From Romanomermis culicivorax (Eukaryota > Nematoda > Enoplea > Mermithida > Mermithidae): a DNA stretch of 64,000 nucleotides. Below are positions 1 to 12,565 of this stretch, piece by piece. Numbering within the stretch: the first letter of the stretch is position 1; each line of letters opens with the position of its first letter. Position numbers and translations under genes: made by a program. Where the stretch lies: the NCBI GenBank assembly GCA_963922205.1, contig CAWUHX010000068.1, forward strand, positions 248,001 to 312,000, given 5' to 3'. Below the pieces are notes generated by a model. The model was not told the DNA's origin, did no database searches, and worked only from the letters and a program-made list of their open reading frames with translations.

Positions 1-184
1 TAGGCAGTATCAGCTGGGATAGGTTCCCAAAATGAATATAATAGCCAACCACCCAAGGGGGTCACAGCGTGTCTCTCACAGTGATATGGCAGTATTGGTA
101 TCAATATGGCATGGGTTTTTCCCATCAATGTGATTGGTCACAAATCTACTTAATGTGACATGGCTCCAGTATTTCGTTTAATGT

Positions 185-1370
185 GACAACATCCTAGACA
201 CTCTCAAGGGAATGAAGTACTTCACTGCCCTTGATCAGGCAAATGCCTATCAGTCAATCCCGATTGCCGAGGCAGATAAGGAAAAGATGGCATTCAATTC
301 ATCCATTGGACTTTACAAGTTCAATTATTTGACTTTTGATTTGTGTAATGCCCCAGGGACATTTCAATGTCTCATGGACCTACTACTCACAGGAATTGAA
401 TGGTGCATGGCACTGACCTACCTCGACGACATTTTGGTGTTCGGCCATTCCTACATCCAAATGCTTGAGCACCTGGCAGACATCTTCTCTCATCTTCGCC
501 AGGGTGGAACGAAGCTCTGACTGAGCAAGTGCAAATTTTCGCAGTTGGAGGTTGAGTATCTTGGCTACCATATCTCACAGTGGGGCCTAGCACCAGATAA
601 AGCCAAACTGGCCGCTGTCCACAACCTCCCCATTCCACAAAACACCATAGACATCAAGTCCTTTCTTGGCCTTGTGTCTTACTATAGGCATTTCATCCCT
701 GGTTGTGCCTGGCTCAGTGAGCCGCTCACCAAGCTCTTAGGGAAAGAGGTCTTTTTTCAGTGGTCCAAAGCTCAGCAGGAGAAGTTCAATGAACTTTGAC
801 TATTGCTGATCAACCCACCTGTTTTGCGCCATCTGGACTTATCGAAATCCATCATCCTCCAGACGGATGCTAGTATTTCATGAATAGGTGCAGTTTTGAG
901 CCAGTTGGAGGAAAATGGACATGACCACCCTGTTGCTTATGCAAGCCAGGGATTAAAAGCAGCCGAGAAAAACTACTCTATTACGGAGCTAGAAACTCTC
1001 ACTATTGTCCATTTCATTAAGCACTTTCAACCATACCTCTTTGAACACGAGGTGGTTGTTCAGACTGACCATACTGCAGTCAAAGCAGTGTTGGAAAAAC
1101 CAAATCCCTCTGCTCAGATCACTAGCTTGGGACTCGCTCTTGCGGAGTTCAAACTGACTATCCCACCCTGAAAGGATCAGTCTAATTTTAATGCTGATGC
1201 AATATCCCACCTACTAGATACTGGTCAGAGTATTGATGATACTCCACTCTACCGACCTGAGGGGCATGTGATGATGGTCACCCATGCTGCGCAGCACCCA
1301 GACCAACCAGAGAGTTATGCTCTATTGCACCTATCCCTTACTGTCCTGCACTCTATTGTCTCAGTGGCTG
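185..1370 (+). mobile_element. Decayed Ty3/gypsy LTR-retrotransposon pol fragment (RT + RNase H)
   Basis: One reading frame from 185 to about 1370 matches gypsy Pol. It begins in reverse transcriptase (LDTLKG.KYFTALDQANAYQ), passes the catalytic YLDDILVF at about 419-442 and the thumb (FLGLVSYYRHFI at about 662-697), then runs into RNase H with QTDAS, ITELETL and VVQTDH, ending near NADAIS. Four in-frame stops interrupt it (518-520, 797-799, 881-883, 1169-1171), all TGA and with no frameshift. Protease, integrase and LTRs are absent, so this is a truncated inactive copy. The first 180 bases of the window show nothing recognisable. Family assignment is from conserved motifs; the exact clade was not determined. 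Confidence 0.93.
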
Positions 1371-2594
1371 ATGCAAAAATTTTTTCATGGGAGGGGGAAA
1401 TTTTTTATTTAAAATTTTTATATTTTTGTTAAATTATTTTTTTCTACATGTAAACGATTTTTTCTTTTTTTTCCCCTTTTTTTCTTATGATTTTTTTTTA
1501 AAAAGCAAAATGAAAAAAACTAAACAATAGAGCAGAAGATAAAATGCAAAAAAGTTAATTTTGCTCACAGTATTTAATTAAATTTTGTGGATTTCTGATA
1601 GTTTGCATTTGATCATTATACTGATAATTTTTATTTTTAGACTGTAAGTTCAGGAGGCATGGCCGCCCATACACCCTTATAACGTACCTGCTAACGCAGT
1701 ACTGTAAATATATAGCATACTGTATGTGATAGTTATTTATTAAATATTATTTCATTTTCATAATTTATTGTCTCAAGGGTGTGTGGGATTCACACCCAAA
1801 CATTCCTGTAAAATTACATGAAGTACTTTATTTTGATCCTTCCACACCACGGTAGCCGCTATTGACCCAATTAAGACGCCCCAATTAATTTGCACAAATG
1901 GCAGCTGGTCCCCTAGAACCTACACTAAACTACACATTCCACAGCTACCGAAATTCCTCATAAAAATCGTAAACAACACCTGCACACAGTAAAAAGTAAA
2001 AGCCCCACCGGACAGTAGTCTCAAGTGGGATGGTAGCGACGGTCCCACAAAACATGTGTACACAGAGGAAATAGATACAGAAGCATGCACAGAAGCACAG
2101 AGGTGTGGCTAAGCCCACTGTAGGAAGCAAGCACAGAGAAGACACGAAAAGCATACAGTACTAGAAAAGCACTGCAGGGCATGACTAAATTAGCAAGAAT
2201 AGTAAAGCAGGAAGCAGCGATTGGGGGAAGAAGATGGACAGAAGCAAGACCTCCCGCAACGCCCAGGGAGTGGCCAAAAGTGCCGTATTTAAAGAGAAGC
2301 AAAGCATGATTTGGGGAGTTTTTGTGTTTGTATCACAGTTAGATATCTCGCGCCGTTTTTCATTTGCAAGCAATCCGTTTTTATCCGAAAGCAATTAAAC
2401 TGAGCCGTTGTTATATTTGCAAGCTGAGCGCACAGTTCATTTTCGTAATCGATGATCAAGCGACCATCGACTGTCCTTTTATATTATCGTGCTACCACCC
2501 CCCGCGCCCCTTTGTCCACGGTAACGTCCGTTGTTTCCAGATCAAGTAAAGTGCTTCTCAAAACTGGTCGTTACACCCTGCATCCACTACTGTG
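1371..2594. other. Intergenic, nothing recognised
   Basis: Begins with a very AT-rich T-run tract (about 1376-1500). The remaining ORFs are short and without recognisable motifs on either strand. No gene, RNA or complete transposon could be supported. Confidence 0.5.
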
Positions 2595-2985
2595 TTGTTC
2601 CTAATGTCTGCGCTGTATTGTCCCTGCAAACTATTGATCTGTGCTCTATGGTCCTTGCGCTATATTTTCCCTGCACTCTATTGACCTGTGCTCGATTGTC
2701 CCTGAGATCTATTGGCCTGGGCTCTATTTTCCTTGTGCTCTATTTCCCCTGAGCTCTATTGTCCTGCACTCTAATGTCCCTGCACCCTATTGTCCTGCAC
2801 TCTTATGTCTCTGCGCTCTAATGTCCGGGCTCTTATCCCCTGAGCTCTATTGTCCCTGCGCTCTTATTATTGTCCCATGTTCTATTGTCCTGCGCTCTAA
2901 TGTCCTTGCGCTCTATTGTCCCTGTGCTCTAATGTCAACGCTCTAACGTCCGCGCTCTATTGTCCTTGCTCCATGCGCTCTAATA
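2595..2985 (+). repeat. Degenerate minisatellite, unit near GCGCTCTATTGTCCCT
   Basis: About twenty imperfect tandem units of 14-20 bases share CTCTATTGTCC or CTCTAATGTCC, with variable TGC/TGAGC/TGTG linkers. The variation in unit length and sequence suggests an old array. ORFs crossing it (Leu/Cys/Pro-rich) are repeat artefacts. Confidence 0.85.
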
Positions 2986-3409
2986 TCTCAGTACCGTCTT
3001 CTCCATAAGCTACAACATTGGGATTGGGCCCCAACTCTTTCTCTCTTCTCTTCCATTGTCGATTTATCCCTTCAGTCTTCAATCGGGTTTCTCCCTCCAT
3101 GACTTCCTCATTAGGACTAAGGTTCCAGCTCTCCACAAGGCCCCTCCCAGGACTAGGATTGCTGACGTCTCTCTCTCAACATCCATGGGCAGTCACTCTA
3201 CGTGATAGGCTCTGTGACGTACATAGTGGAGGTGATAAGTAGCATTTCCTTCCTACAGTACCCCAGTGCCTGCGATTCCCGTAGCACCCTTTGGCCCTCA
3301 CTCTTGAGGCATCGCTACTTCCCCTACTTCATGCCTCACAACACCCGGCCTAAAGCTACACAACCAAGAAAATCGACTTCATGTTGTTCCAAGCATCTAT
3401 TTCCTCGAT
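2986..3409. other. Intergenic downstream of CDK11, nothing recognised
   Basis: Relatively GC-rich compared with the surroundings. Only short ORFs with no motif are present. Confidence 0.4.
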
Positions 3410-4020
3410 TATTTATTTATAATTGAAAAATAAGGGTACATGTAAAATATCGACGAGATCATCAAAATATGTGCCGATCAAATTTCAAACTGAATCCCGT
3501 CGACGGTTTAGCGCCAGAAATTTTCAATTCCCTCAGCAGCTGATTGTCGGAAGCCGATGCCTGAAAAAATTTTTTTCTTATAATCTGTCTTATACAAAAT
3601 ATTTTTAAATTGAAAAATGACACGACTTTGGATTATTTGCACGAAGCTTTTACTGCCGAATTCTTTACTCACTTTAGCCGAGTAGTGCCCACGGATTTTC
3701 AGTCCTATTTGATGTTTTTGCAGAAAATTTCAAAATTCTAAATAGGCGTGCTTTCCAGCCTTATATTTGGCATTCCAAGGAAAACCGATTTTTTTTTGTT
3801 GAAAATTCAACGAGGTTCTTTCCCATTCTCAGGTAATAAAAGAACCGTAACAAAAATGAGAACACCGTTTCTAGCATCCAAAAATGTACCGTTATTTCTC
3901 GACGTCCGAAAGCTCCACCACCCAACGGCGAACGTTTACCGGCGCCGCCGTCGGGAGCGACGGACGACGCTTTGGGCGACGCGGCGTCTGCCGGCCGTTG
4001 CAAATTGCCCGGACGCGGCT
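3410..4020 (-). repeat. Source segment of a duplication (CDK11 3' end); copy at 27995-28620
   Basis: Sequence from about 3410 to 4020 recurs in the same orientation at about 27995-28620, covering both the 3' flank and the Ala/Pro/Gly-rich C-terminal coding part of the last CDK11 exon. Both copies contain a decayed TATAGTCTG-family MITE (about 3570-3800 here), so that MITE inserted before the duplication. Confidence 0.85.
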
Positions 4021-7000
4021 GAATACCACGAATAGCGGCGCCGCTCATTCTTTCCGATTTGGCGGGCCACGTGGGGAACATTTCAGTCGGAACGGGGCGC
4101 GGCTCTTCGCGGAACCAACCGGCTTCGTCTTCCAACGCTTCTTGAGCGGTTATTCGTTTTTTGGGATCGTAGGTCAAGAAGCTATAGTAGGCCATAGTAT
4201 GTTTTTTAAATGCTTATATATAATTGAAAGGTGAGCAACAGTAGGCCTGTTATAAGAATCGTTTACACAGAGCTTTTACTGTAGGATTTTTCACGCAAAA
4301 AAGTGCTAAAGGTTAGACTAAAAAACGTGACGGAGCCCAGAGGTCTAGCTGGATCGGGCGAGTTTTAGAGTTACTTCTTTGGAATTTGTTTAGAAAAATT
4401 GTTAAACTACAGCATCATTTTCATTTTTATGACGACATTCTCTTCTCTCTTGCTTATTTTCCTTCGTCATCTTCTCAATCATTGTTGGGCATATTCAAAT
4501 CTGCTGGGGGTCAATCAAAATCTACTGGGGGTCAAAAACAAGAGATCAAGCATACATAATCAGAGGAGCAAATGAAAAAAAGTAAAAAGAAATAAAAAAT
4601 AAAGTTAAATAGACAAAGCATAGAAAAACGAAAAGCAGAATAAAGCATGGAGAAATGATGAAAAAAGAAAACCAGCTGAAAAACGATGGAAAAAATACAA
4701 AAAATAGTAGAAGCAAGAGAGCGAAAAAACCAAAAAAAACAGAATCAAATGTTAAAAATGACATTCAACACAAAAACGTTCATCGCTTACTTGTTCAATA
4801 ACTTCAAGCCGGCTTCGGACAATATGTTTGCACCAAAATGTTTCCGCAACGAATTAATCGGATATTCAACGAACGACGCCTTCTTCAAACCCGGTAAATC
4901 GCTATAACCCGGCCAAATGGCGTCATTAGGGGTACCCAGAACCTGTAAAATAGTGAATAGATTATCGATTACAAATTTTTTCCTCATAAATATTACTTTA
5001 AAAATGCGACTCAATTGTTCCACGTCTCCTTTACCGGTGAAAAATGGTTTTAAGGTCAACATTTCAGCCATAATGCAACCGACCGACCACATGTCGATTT
5101 GCGAAGAATATTGCTAAAAGATTCAATGGAACTTTACGATCAAAATAAGGGTCAAAATAATATCATAAAACTTCGGATATAAAACATGAATATTTGAAAT
5201 TAATATCTAGAAAATGAAGTAGGAATATTTTCAAGATATTGGTCACATGAAACTAACCCAACTTACCGAAATACCGAGCAACAATTCCGGCGCCCGGTAC
5301 CACAAAGTGACGACGATTGGTGTATATTGCCTCAAAGGCGAGCCATACTCTCGAGCTAAGCCAAAATCTCCTATCTAAATATGGATTGCGAAATTTTAAT
5401 AAATTGTGAACAAAATCAAAGTTCCTCATGAAACTGTCTCAAAAACCACTGATACATAGAAATAAACATCGTGGAAACTTTTGCATTCTTATTCGACTAG
5501 TGATGTCAAAATCAGAAAATATTGATGTAAAAAGTTTGAATTAGAGGCAAATGGCAATTCAGCTAAAATTTAATGGATCATTTTGTCTATGAAATGAAAA
5601 TATCGTACTTGTAAAATGCCTCTATGACTCAATAGCAAATTCGAAGTCTTTAAATCGCGATGCAGAATCCAATTATCATGTAAATAGGCAACTCCGTTCA
5701 GCAACTGTTGCATTAATGTTTTGATTTCTCCTGAAAAAATCGTCTAACGAACTTGTCAACACGCCAAGATCTTGTCGTAAAACGACACTAACCTGTTAGA
5801 AAATGCTGGTTATGTTGCGACATAGTTTCCATCAGGCTTTTCAAATCGTGTTCAACGTAATCCATTACCAAGTAAATTTGATCCATATTGCTGCCAACGA
5901 CGATTTCCTGCAAAAAGCAGAATATTATTTTGAAAAATATAAGAAAAAGATGAGATAGTGTTAATGATAATGATAATCAAGATTAATCTTATACCCAAGA
6001 TTTTTTATGAGAGCAAATTTTGACGTAATAATTATATTTTAAGACCAATTGCAGCATGAAGTGAAAATTGCACTATAAACGATGCTTCACAATATTGTAA
6101 AGGTTCAAATAATATCGGCTCACAGATTTTAGAACATGATCGATTACATCAAAATCCTATCGAATTTGGTTTCAATGCAGCAAAGAATTCGAGTAATATG
6201 AGTACCAAGCATTTTTAGTGGAATGTAACGATATTGATACACAGATCAGACTGAAGCACGATTTTGTGGCATTTACGAACAAATATGTAATTCGATGATA
6301 TGATTTTTCATGAATGCAACCGCGGGGAAATTCTAAAATTCGATTGATTCACATTTTCGTTCAGAAAAATGAACGGTGAGAGTAACTTCAAATTTATGAC
6401 GTTTGAAAACACATATGATCGATTTCATATGAAATTTCAGTTATTTAAACAATAAAATAAATTCCGACAATAATTGCATGCTATTCGACGCACTTACGCG
6501 AACTTTTACGATATTTTCGCATTGACCAGCTTTCAATAGCATGTTTATTTCACGCAGAGATGTGATGGGGAAACCTTCTTTTTCTTTCTCCATCTTCAAA
6601 CGTTTCAAGGCGACAATTTCTCCTGGAATGAAAGACAAACATGAAATTGAAAAAAAAAACAAATTACTGCAATTTTTGACCGAAAATACTGAATTCCAAT
6701 CGAATTAGTTGTTGCGGTTCTGTTCTGTCATTCATAATTTGAAAATGCGAAATAGTTAGTGTTCAGTCTTTCAAAGTTTGGGCACACTTACCAGTTCTCT
6801 TTTCAACGGCCCGATAAACCACGCCATACGTGCCTTCTTCGATTCTATTTAAATTGTGGAATTCGTTGACATTCCGACAGCCCATAATTCCGGGAAAATA
6901 AATCGGAAGATGAGACAACGGGTCTTCATCTTCAGATTCGAGTTCAGCGACTGGTCCTTCGGGTTCTAATTCGTGCACAGGAGTTGTTACTAGAAAATAT

Positions 7001-10000
7001 TTTAGAAAAAAATGTCCATGAATGGCTCTACAATTAAAGCAGAATAAATTTAATGTAATTAGTGACTCAGCGGAGAAAGATCAAAAATTTAGGTTCCAGT
7101 CACATAATTAATAAACAAGTATTGGCTTGAATCAGACGACACTACATTCATGCAAGTACCTTCTTGATCTTTATCTTCATTTTCGCTGTGATCGACGGTT
7201 TCCTCGTCTTCTTTTATTTCAATATCGGCTTCACTGACTTCAGATTTAGAATCTGATTCGCTACTGCTACTTTCGAACTTCGAATATTTTTGCCTTTTAC
7301 TCGAAGATTCTGCAAAAAATTACATTATTCAACAAATTTGTTTGTAAAGACTTGCATCTATTGCAAGATTTATTGTATATATGTATGTATGTATCAGACA
7401 TGCACGGCAAGAATTTTCCAGGGTGGAGGGTCCATGGACTCTTTTCCCAGGGGTTAGCGGGGGTGGGTGAGCAGAAAAACAAAAAAAGTTCTACAAGCCT
7501 GTTTTTCATACAAAATATGCACAAAAATCATGAAAAAACTGTCTTGATAAAAGTTCAGGGGGGTGTTTTGACGATTTTTTTGGCCACGGGGGTGGCCAGA
7601 GTCTGAGGTATGAGGGTTTACCCCCCTATCCCCCCTATGTGCATGTATGAATGTATGTATATATGCGTGTATGTATGTACGTTTGTATGTATGTTTGTAT
7701 GTATGTATGTATGTATGTATGTATGTATGTATGTATGTATCATGTATGTATTATGTATGTATGTATGTGTGTATGCAGGCCCGTAACTAGGGAGAGAATG
7801 GGAGGGGGGATTTCCCCCCTGAAATGAAATTGACCGAAATTTTTTAGCCTGTCTGATAATGCAATTTCAACCGGAAAGATGCATTTTGGTGAACTTTAGA
7901 ATGTCAAAATCTCCAAATTTTCCGGCGCCTCGCGCCGATCTTGACTTAATAGTGATTGTTTCCTATCAGGCGAAGCCGTTAGCTTATTTACTTCTATTTA
8001 CTAATTTACCTTCAACAGTTTGTAATTAACCTCATCCCTTTTTTTATTCGTATGAGTCAGTGTTCTGCCGAAAATTGAGATTTTTGATCAATCCTCCGAT
8101 GGCTTTGAACATTGCAAACGTTTTTAACGCGTACTTAAGCATTTGTAAACGATGAAGTTTGAGGACTTCTTTCTAGACTGCAAATTTAAAGCTTCTCATT
8201 TCGGCAATGTCTATTGTAAAGATTCATTTTCGAGCGTTTTAGATTATAAAAATTCGAAAATTACAATTTGCATATTGGTATGATTTTAATTTATATTTCA
8301 ATGTCGCGAAGATTTATTTTCCAGCGTAATAGAATATAAAAACCGAAAATTTTCGAACAAAAATTCAAATTCAAAAATGAATTTCGATCATGAGTAGTCT
8401 AAATTATGTTTTAGCTGTCCATTTTCGGAAATTTTTCGAGTCTAGATAGCCACAAGTCGATTTATTCTAGAGCTTCGCTCCAGACCCCAACAGGAGACTC
8501 TTAGACGCGCCATTCTGAAGCTCTCAGCATAACATTCGGTAGCTACGCGACTTCACCCAGTCGAATTTCGTCTATGTTAAAAATTTTTGAAATTCCCTCC
8601 CCTGAAAAAATTCCAGGGTATAGGGTATGTAAATATTGAATAAAACCGAAATATTTTTACCAAAAGCAAATCGACCGTCACGATGAAATTTGTTGTTGAT
8701 TTTAGATTCTTCCCTTTTTTTGTTTTCGCCTTACTTTTTTCGGTCTCATCGTCGCTTCGCTGTTCTCCGGACTCTAGACTGCCGCGGGACGGTGATCGCG
8801 ACTTTCGTCGACGGGAACCGGAAGCTATCTCTTCGGTGGAAATTTCTGAAACACAAGTCGCAATTGAGCGCCCAAAAACTTTCGCTCTTGCCATTTTTAA
8901 GTATAGCTAGTTAGACATTTACATAAAAAATTATGCGAAGTTTATTTCATATAATTAATTTTTTAACCATTTTAATTTTTTATTGTTTTCTTTTAAACTA
9001 TTTATTACCTTGTTTCACCGTCTATCAGTTTTTTAATCAAATATTTTTTCAACGCTTTTCCCGACTTTGGAGCAAAAATTACGGATTATTAATCCAGCGA
9101 CCCATAAGAACTTTCACCACCCATGAGGTCAGTTGCATCCACAGTATGAAAATTGTACGGGCGCAAGGGAGCGGTCTCAAATTTTTTTCTGTTTTGATGA
9201 TGAAAGGAAGGATTTGAGCAACATATTTTTCAACGAATATTGTTGAAATAAGTGAACTTATTAGCAACATCAACACCTTCTTAGCTCTAATGTTACTTCT
9301 TTGGAGTTAAGAATGTATTGTTTGTCTTCTTATCTCCTGATCATCTTCTTTCATCTACTCGATCATTACTGTGGACTCGAATTTGCTGGAGGTAGCAAGA
9401 ATCTGCTGATGGTCAAAACGCAACCAAAGCCCCATAAATATTTATTGTTACAGTTACGCTTGTGGGTTGTTCCTAGCAACATCGACTAAAATGAAAGAAA
9501 TAATCTTTATATGAAAATACGTATATATCTTTATCGGTTTTTAAAAGTATAAAAAGTTTTCATGCAAACCTTCACTAGCACTTATAATGAGGAAAGAGCA
9601 TTGAATATCAGTTGCTAGAATATACTTAGAAAAATCAAAGACCGATTATGGAGAAATTTTAGACGAAACCGGAATGAATTCTTACAACATTTCCGCTCAC
9701 CCGAGTTTGCGTCCAAAATTGGCGGGTTTTCCGTATGTTCAACTTCATCGTTTTCGTGCTTATCTTCCAGTTCATCTTGCGTGGGCGTCGTCACGTGAGC
9801 AGGCGATGGACTACTAATTCTACCTTCTTCGGAAGCACGGCGGCGATTTTTTTCACGGTTTTGACGTTCTTTCTCGTTGGGAATTTCACTGAGTTAAATT
9901 AGAATGAAATTGCGGAAAATAATGATCGTCATAAAGACAAGTGTGATTGATCGGAAGCATCATTCAATTTTTACAAAAACTGCAAGTTTGTAATACAAAA

Positions 10001-12193
10001 AATCAAAAACTGTGACAAACAAATGTTTCAAAAAAAGTGCGCAAAAATGCAGTAAAATTCTGGGTTAGAAATACGCCAAAATCTGTTGCTAATGTATACC
10101 TCGAAACTGATTCTATTTTAGAACGCTTCTCGTCGTGACCAGGACTTTTATGGCGTTTGGATTCTGGAGAAATGAGGAAACTGTCAGAATTGTTAATCTT
10201 GGGATTATGAATGAATTTTACCAATGCGACACTTTTTCGTATCATAATCTTTAAGCTGCTTCTCGTAACGTTTCTTCCTGTCATCGTTAAGGTCAGATTT
10301 GTCTCTCGACGATGAAATTCTTGACAAAAATTAATACGTCATGCGTAAAATCAAAAACACGCGAAAAATTTCTCACTCTCTGGAGCGACGATGCATAGAA
10401 TCTTCTTGCGCTGAAGTTTTCGCCGTAGATTTGGCGGGTTTGTCTCTGGGTTCAACTGAACTATGTAACGAAACGTGCCTGGACGTCATTTTAGAGTGTG
10501 AGGACAATGGACCGTAACCAACATCAAGGTGTCGACCTAAAATACAATAGGACGCATAATTGCGCTTTCATAAGAATCATTTGATACATCAAATATAAGT
10601 CAAATCGATTTCAAGTTTTCAATCGCATTTTATTTATAAGCTTGAAATGAAAATAGCTGCAACATAACCATAAAATCAATGCCACAAATTTCTCATTTTT
10701 TCATCAGTTTCATGAAAGTATCGTGGAAAGATAGCGATTATTAAGAAGGTACTGCTAACTGAAAAACGTATTTTCTCCCAATTCGGGAATTTAGACTATT
10801 TGTTTTCCTGCTGGAATTGATCAAAAATAATTAATTTCTTTTTTTTATTTACTTGCGTGGACAGTTGAAGAAAAAGAGGTTGAAATTTGATAGAAAGTTG
10901 GAAACTAGACCGAATTTTGATTGAAAAATCACAAAGACAGATATACATTTAAAAAAGACATGATCAACAATAAAAAATTGAACTTCCCAGAACAATTTTC
11001 GACATAAAAATAAAATATACAGTACTATTCCGTCGGTAAGACAAGAGTTATCAAGACTAATCATTTCGTTAAACATGCGACTGGAAAATTATGAGCGTCA
11101 GTGTTATAGCAAGACTGAGCCTTCTCAGAAATCCACTCAAATACACGCTCTTATTTTGAGTTGGCTTTGTTTTTAACATACTCTTCTCAAGATTTTGTCC
11201 AAGTTTGGGTATCCGAAATCTTTTTCGATGTTGATTAAATGGCGTACGTTTACAAGCCCCAGAGAAAACGCAAAGTAGACTTCTGAGATAAAAAAAATTC
11301 TATGGTTATCAGAAAGTCTTCTGAACCATAGAATTCTAATTCACGATAATTCAGAATATATTAACTTTTCGAAAGGGTATTATGCATAATATTTCATGTC
11401 GTTAAAAAATCATAATTGCACGTCTATACGTTTGGATCACTGGAAGCCGATCAAGAAAACTGATCTGGATGGAGATGAATCGATATTCTAGAAGAAATTC
11501 ATCAATTTACTTACGTTTTGAATAACTTTCGGGCGATATTTCTTCACCGCGACGTTTAAAATCCCGATGGTAATATTTTTCCGAGGATTTGGTCATCTTT
11601 CTGCTGGCTTGGGGAGGTTGAATATTCGGTCCCAAACTTTCCAATTCTTCGTCCGAAACGTTCTTAACAACGTCATCATTATCGCGCGATTTTAAGTCGA
11701 AAATTTCCGTCGCGCTAATTTTCGCCACCGAAGACGACGATCCTAAACGTTCAGCGATTTTAGCATTTATTACATTCTGAATATCGTCGTCAATTTCGAC
11801 GACACGTCGACTCCCTTGCGTTTTTTTGGTAGTAAGCGTCGTCGGTGGCGCGGCAACTTTATTAACCGAATTTCTGGATTTTTCGTCGCCGCTACCACCT
11901 TCGTTTTCCGAACTCGCGCGTCGTTTTTTCTTCTTTTTGTGGTGATGGTGATGGTGTTTAGATGATTCACGAGACGGGGATTTAGGCACCGATTTGGACC
12001 CGCTGGGCGGTAAAACGACCGATCGCGGTTGTTGAGAAGTGATGGGCGATTTTTCGACTTTATCGCGAGAGGATTGCGCTTTTTTGGCCAATAGACGGGC
12101 GCGCAAGCGAGATTCTTCATCGTCGGCGCCATAAGTGGGCGAAGTATCGCTAGCTTTAGGACTATGTATAACGCCGGAGTCAGGAGATGACAT
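3761..12193 (-). CDS. CDK11: Cyclin-dependent kinase 11 (PITSLRE kinase), 15 coding exons, 935 aa
   Basis: Nuclear Ser/Thr kinase that partners cyclin L and acts in transcription, pre-mRNA splicing and mitosis (family knowledge). Exons on the minus strand: 12193-11515, 10536-10377, 10319-10222, 10163-10100, 9888-9701, 8845-8735, 7309-7160, 6989-6792, 6622-6498, 5907-5793, 5730-5609, 5374-5267, 5113-4997, 4942-4791, 4181-3761; all are GT-AG and total 2808 nt in frame. ATG (12191-12193, MSSPDSGV) lies 3 nt after an acceptor (ttttcag at 12197-12203), so a 5' UTR exon lies upstream. The N-terminal half is low-complexity: His6, Lys-rich, Ser/Arg and acidic tracts. The kinase domain has [23 protein letters not shown], the hallmark [43 protein letters not shown] and DMWSVGC. 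It ends in [11 protein letters not shown] and [10 protein letters not shown], then an Ala/Gly/Pro tail. The residues after GGGAF are uncertain (see findings). Introns carry several MITEs. Confidence 0.96.
4325..4555 (-). repeat. Dispersed repeat of the CAGCAGATT family (CDK11 intron)
   Basis: Contains a cttctttggaat... start, an AGCATCATTTTCATTTTTATGACG segment and two ATCxxCTGGGGGTCAA units. The same order recurs at 9285-9425 and 22515-22710, and inverted at 39385-39790 and 40605-41005. Confidence 0.7.
7405..7645 (+). repeat. Dispersed repeat, also present at 31886-32040
   Basis: Shares GCCTGTTTTTC.TACAAAA, CACAA...TCA.GAAAAA.CTGTCTTG, GGGGTGGCC.G.GTCT.AGGT and GTGCATGTATGAA, in the same order, with an intron of the peritrophin gene. 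It lies in CDK11 intron 7 (7310-8734). Confidence 0.65.
7646..7780 (+). repeat. TATG tetranucleotide microsatellite
   Basis: Long run of TATG/TGTA units with minor interruptions in a CDK11 intron, directly beside a hAT-like element and the dispersed repeat. Confidence 0.95.
7776..8625. mobile_element. hAT-like non-autonomous element in a CDK11 intron
   Basis: Left end reads CAGGCCCGTAACTAGGG, a typical hAT-type terminus, followed by a GGGGGGATTTCCCCCC palindrome. The right part has GAAATTCCCTCCCC facing it (about 8590). The interior holds the shared GC hairpin core (ccggcgcctcgcgccg near 7921) and two copies of the TTTTCxAGCGTxxTAGAxTAT module (near 8230 and 8320). No ORF is present. The exact right boundary and a target duplication are not resolved. 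Confidence 0.6.
9285..9425 (-). repeat. CAGCAGATT-family dispersed repeat copy (CDK11 intron)
   Basis: Shares AATGTTACTTCTTTGGA, a GATCATCTTCTT segment and ATCTGCTGATGGTCAAAA with the copies at 4325 and 22515. Confidence 0.6.
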
Positions 12194-12407
12194 GACCTGA
12201 AAATATATAAGATTAGATAATTTTACTAATTTTATAGGCTTTGTTTGCAGTAGTGTTGCCAGGTAAACATTTATAAGGTGCACTGAATACGAGGAAAAAG
12301 ATTTCGGAGGAAATAAAAAATTAAGACGTGTTCGGAAAACTTCAGAATAAATTCGAATGCAAAAAAATTAGATTTCTCTACTTGGTATTGTTAACTATAA
12401 GCATACT

Positions 12408-12557
12408 CAGGCCTGTAAGCAGGAGGGGTTGAGGGCTATGCCTTCTCGAACTGTTTCAAGTGTTGAAAATTTTTTTCTCTTCAAGAAAAAGTCAAGTCAG
12501 AAATGCCAATTTTATAGCCCCCCCCCCCCCCCGAAAAAATTCCTGGCTACAGGCCTT
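12408..12557. mobile_element. 150-bp hAT MITE with 8-bp target duplication
   Basis: Termini are CAGGCCTGTAAGCAGGA and, reverse-complemented, AAGGCCTGTAGCCAGGA. The flanks agcatact (12400-12407) and agcatacc (12558-12565) match at 7 of 8 bases, as expected for a hAT insertion. A long C run lies near the right end. It sits just upstream of the CDK11 start. Confidence 0.8.
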
Positions 12558-12565
12558 AGCATACC

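Noticed and set aside
8577..8894. 105-codon single-exon gene on the minus strand
   Set aside because: Only 8735-8845 is coding, as CDK11 exon 6; the rest is intron.
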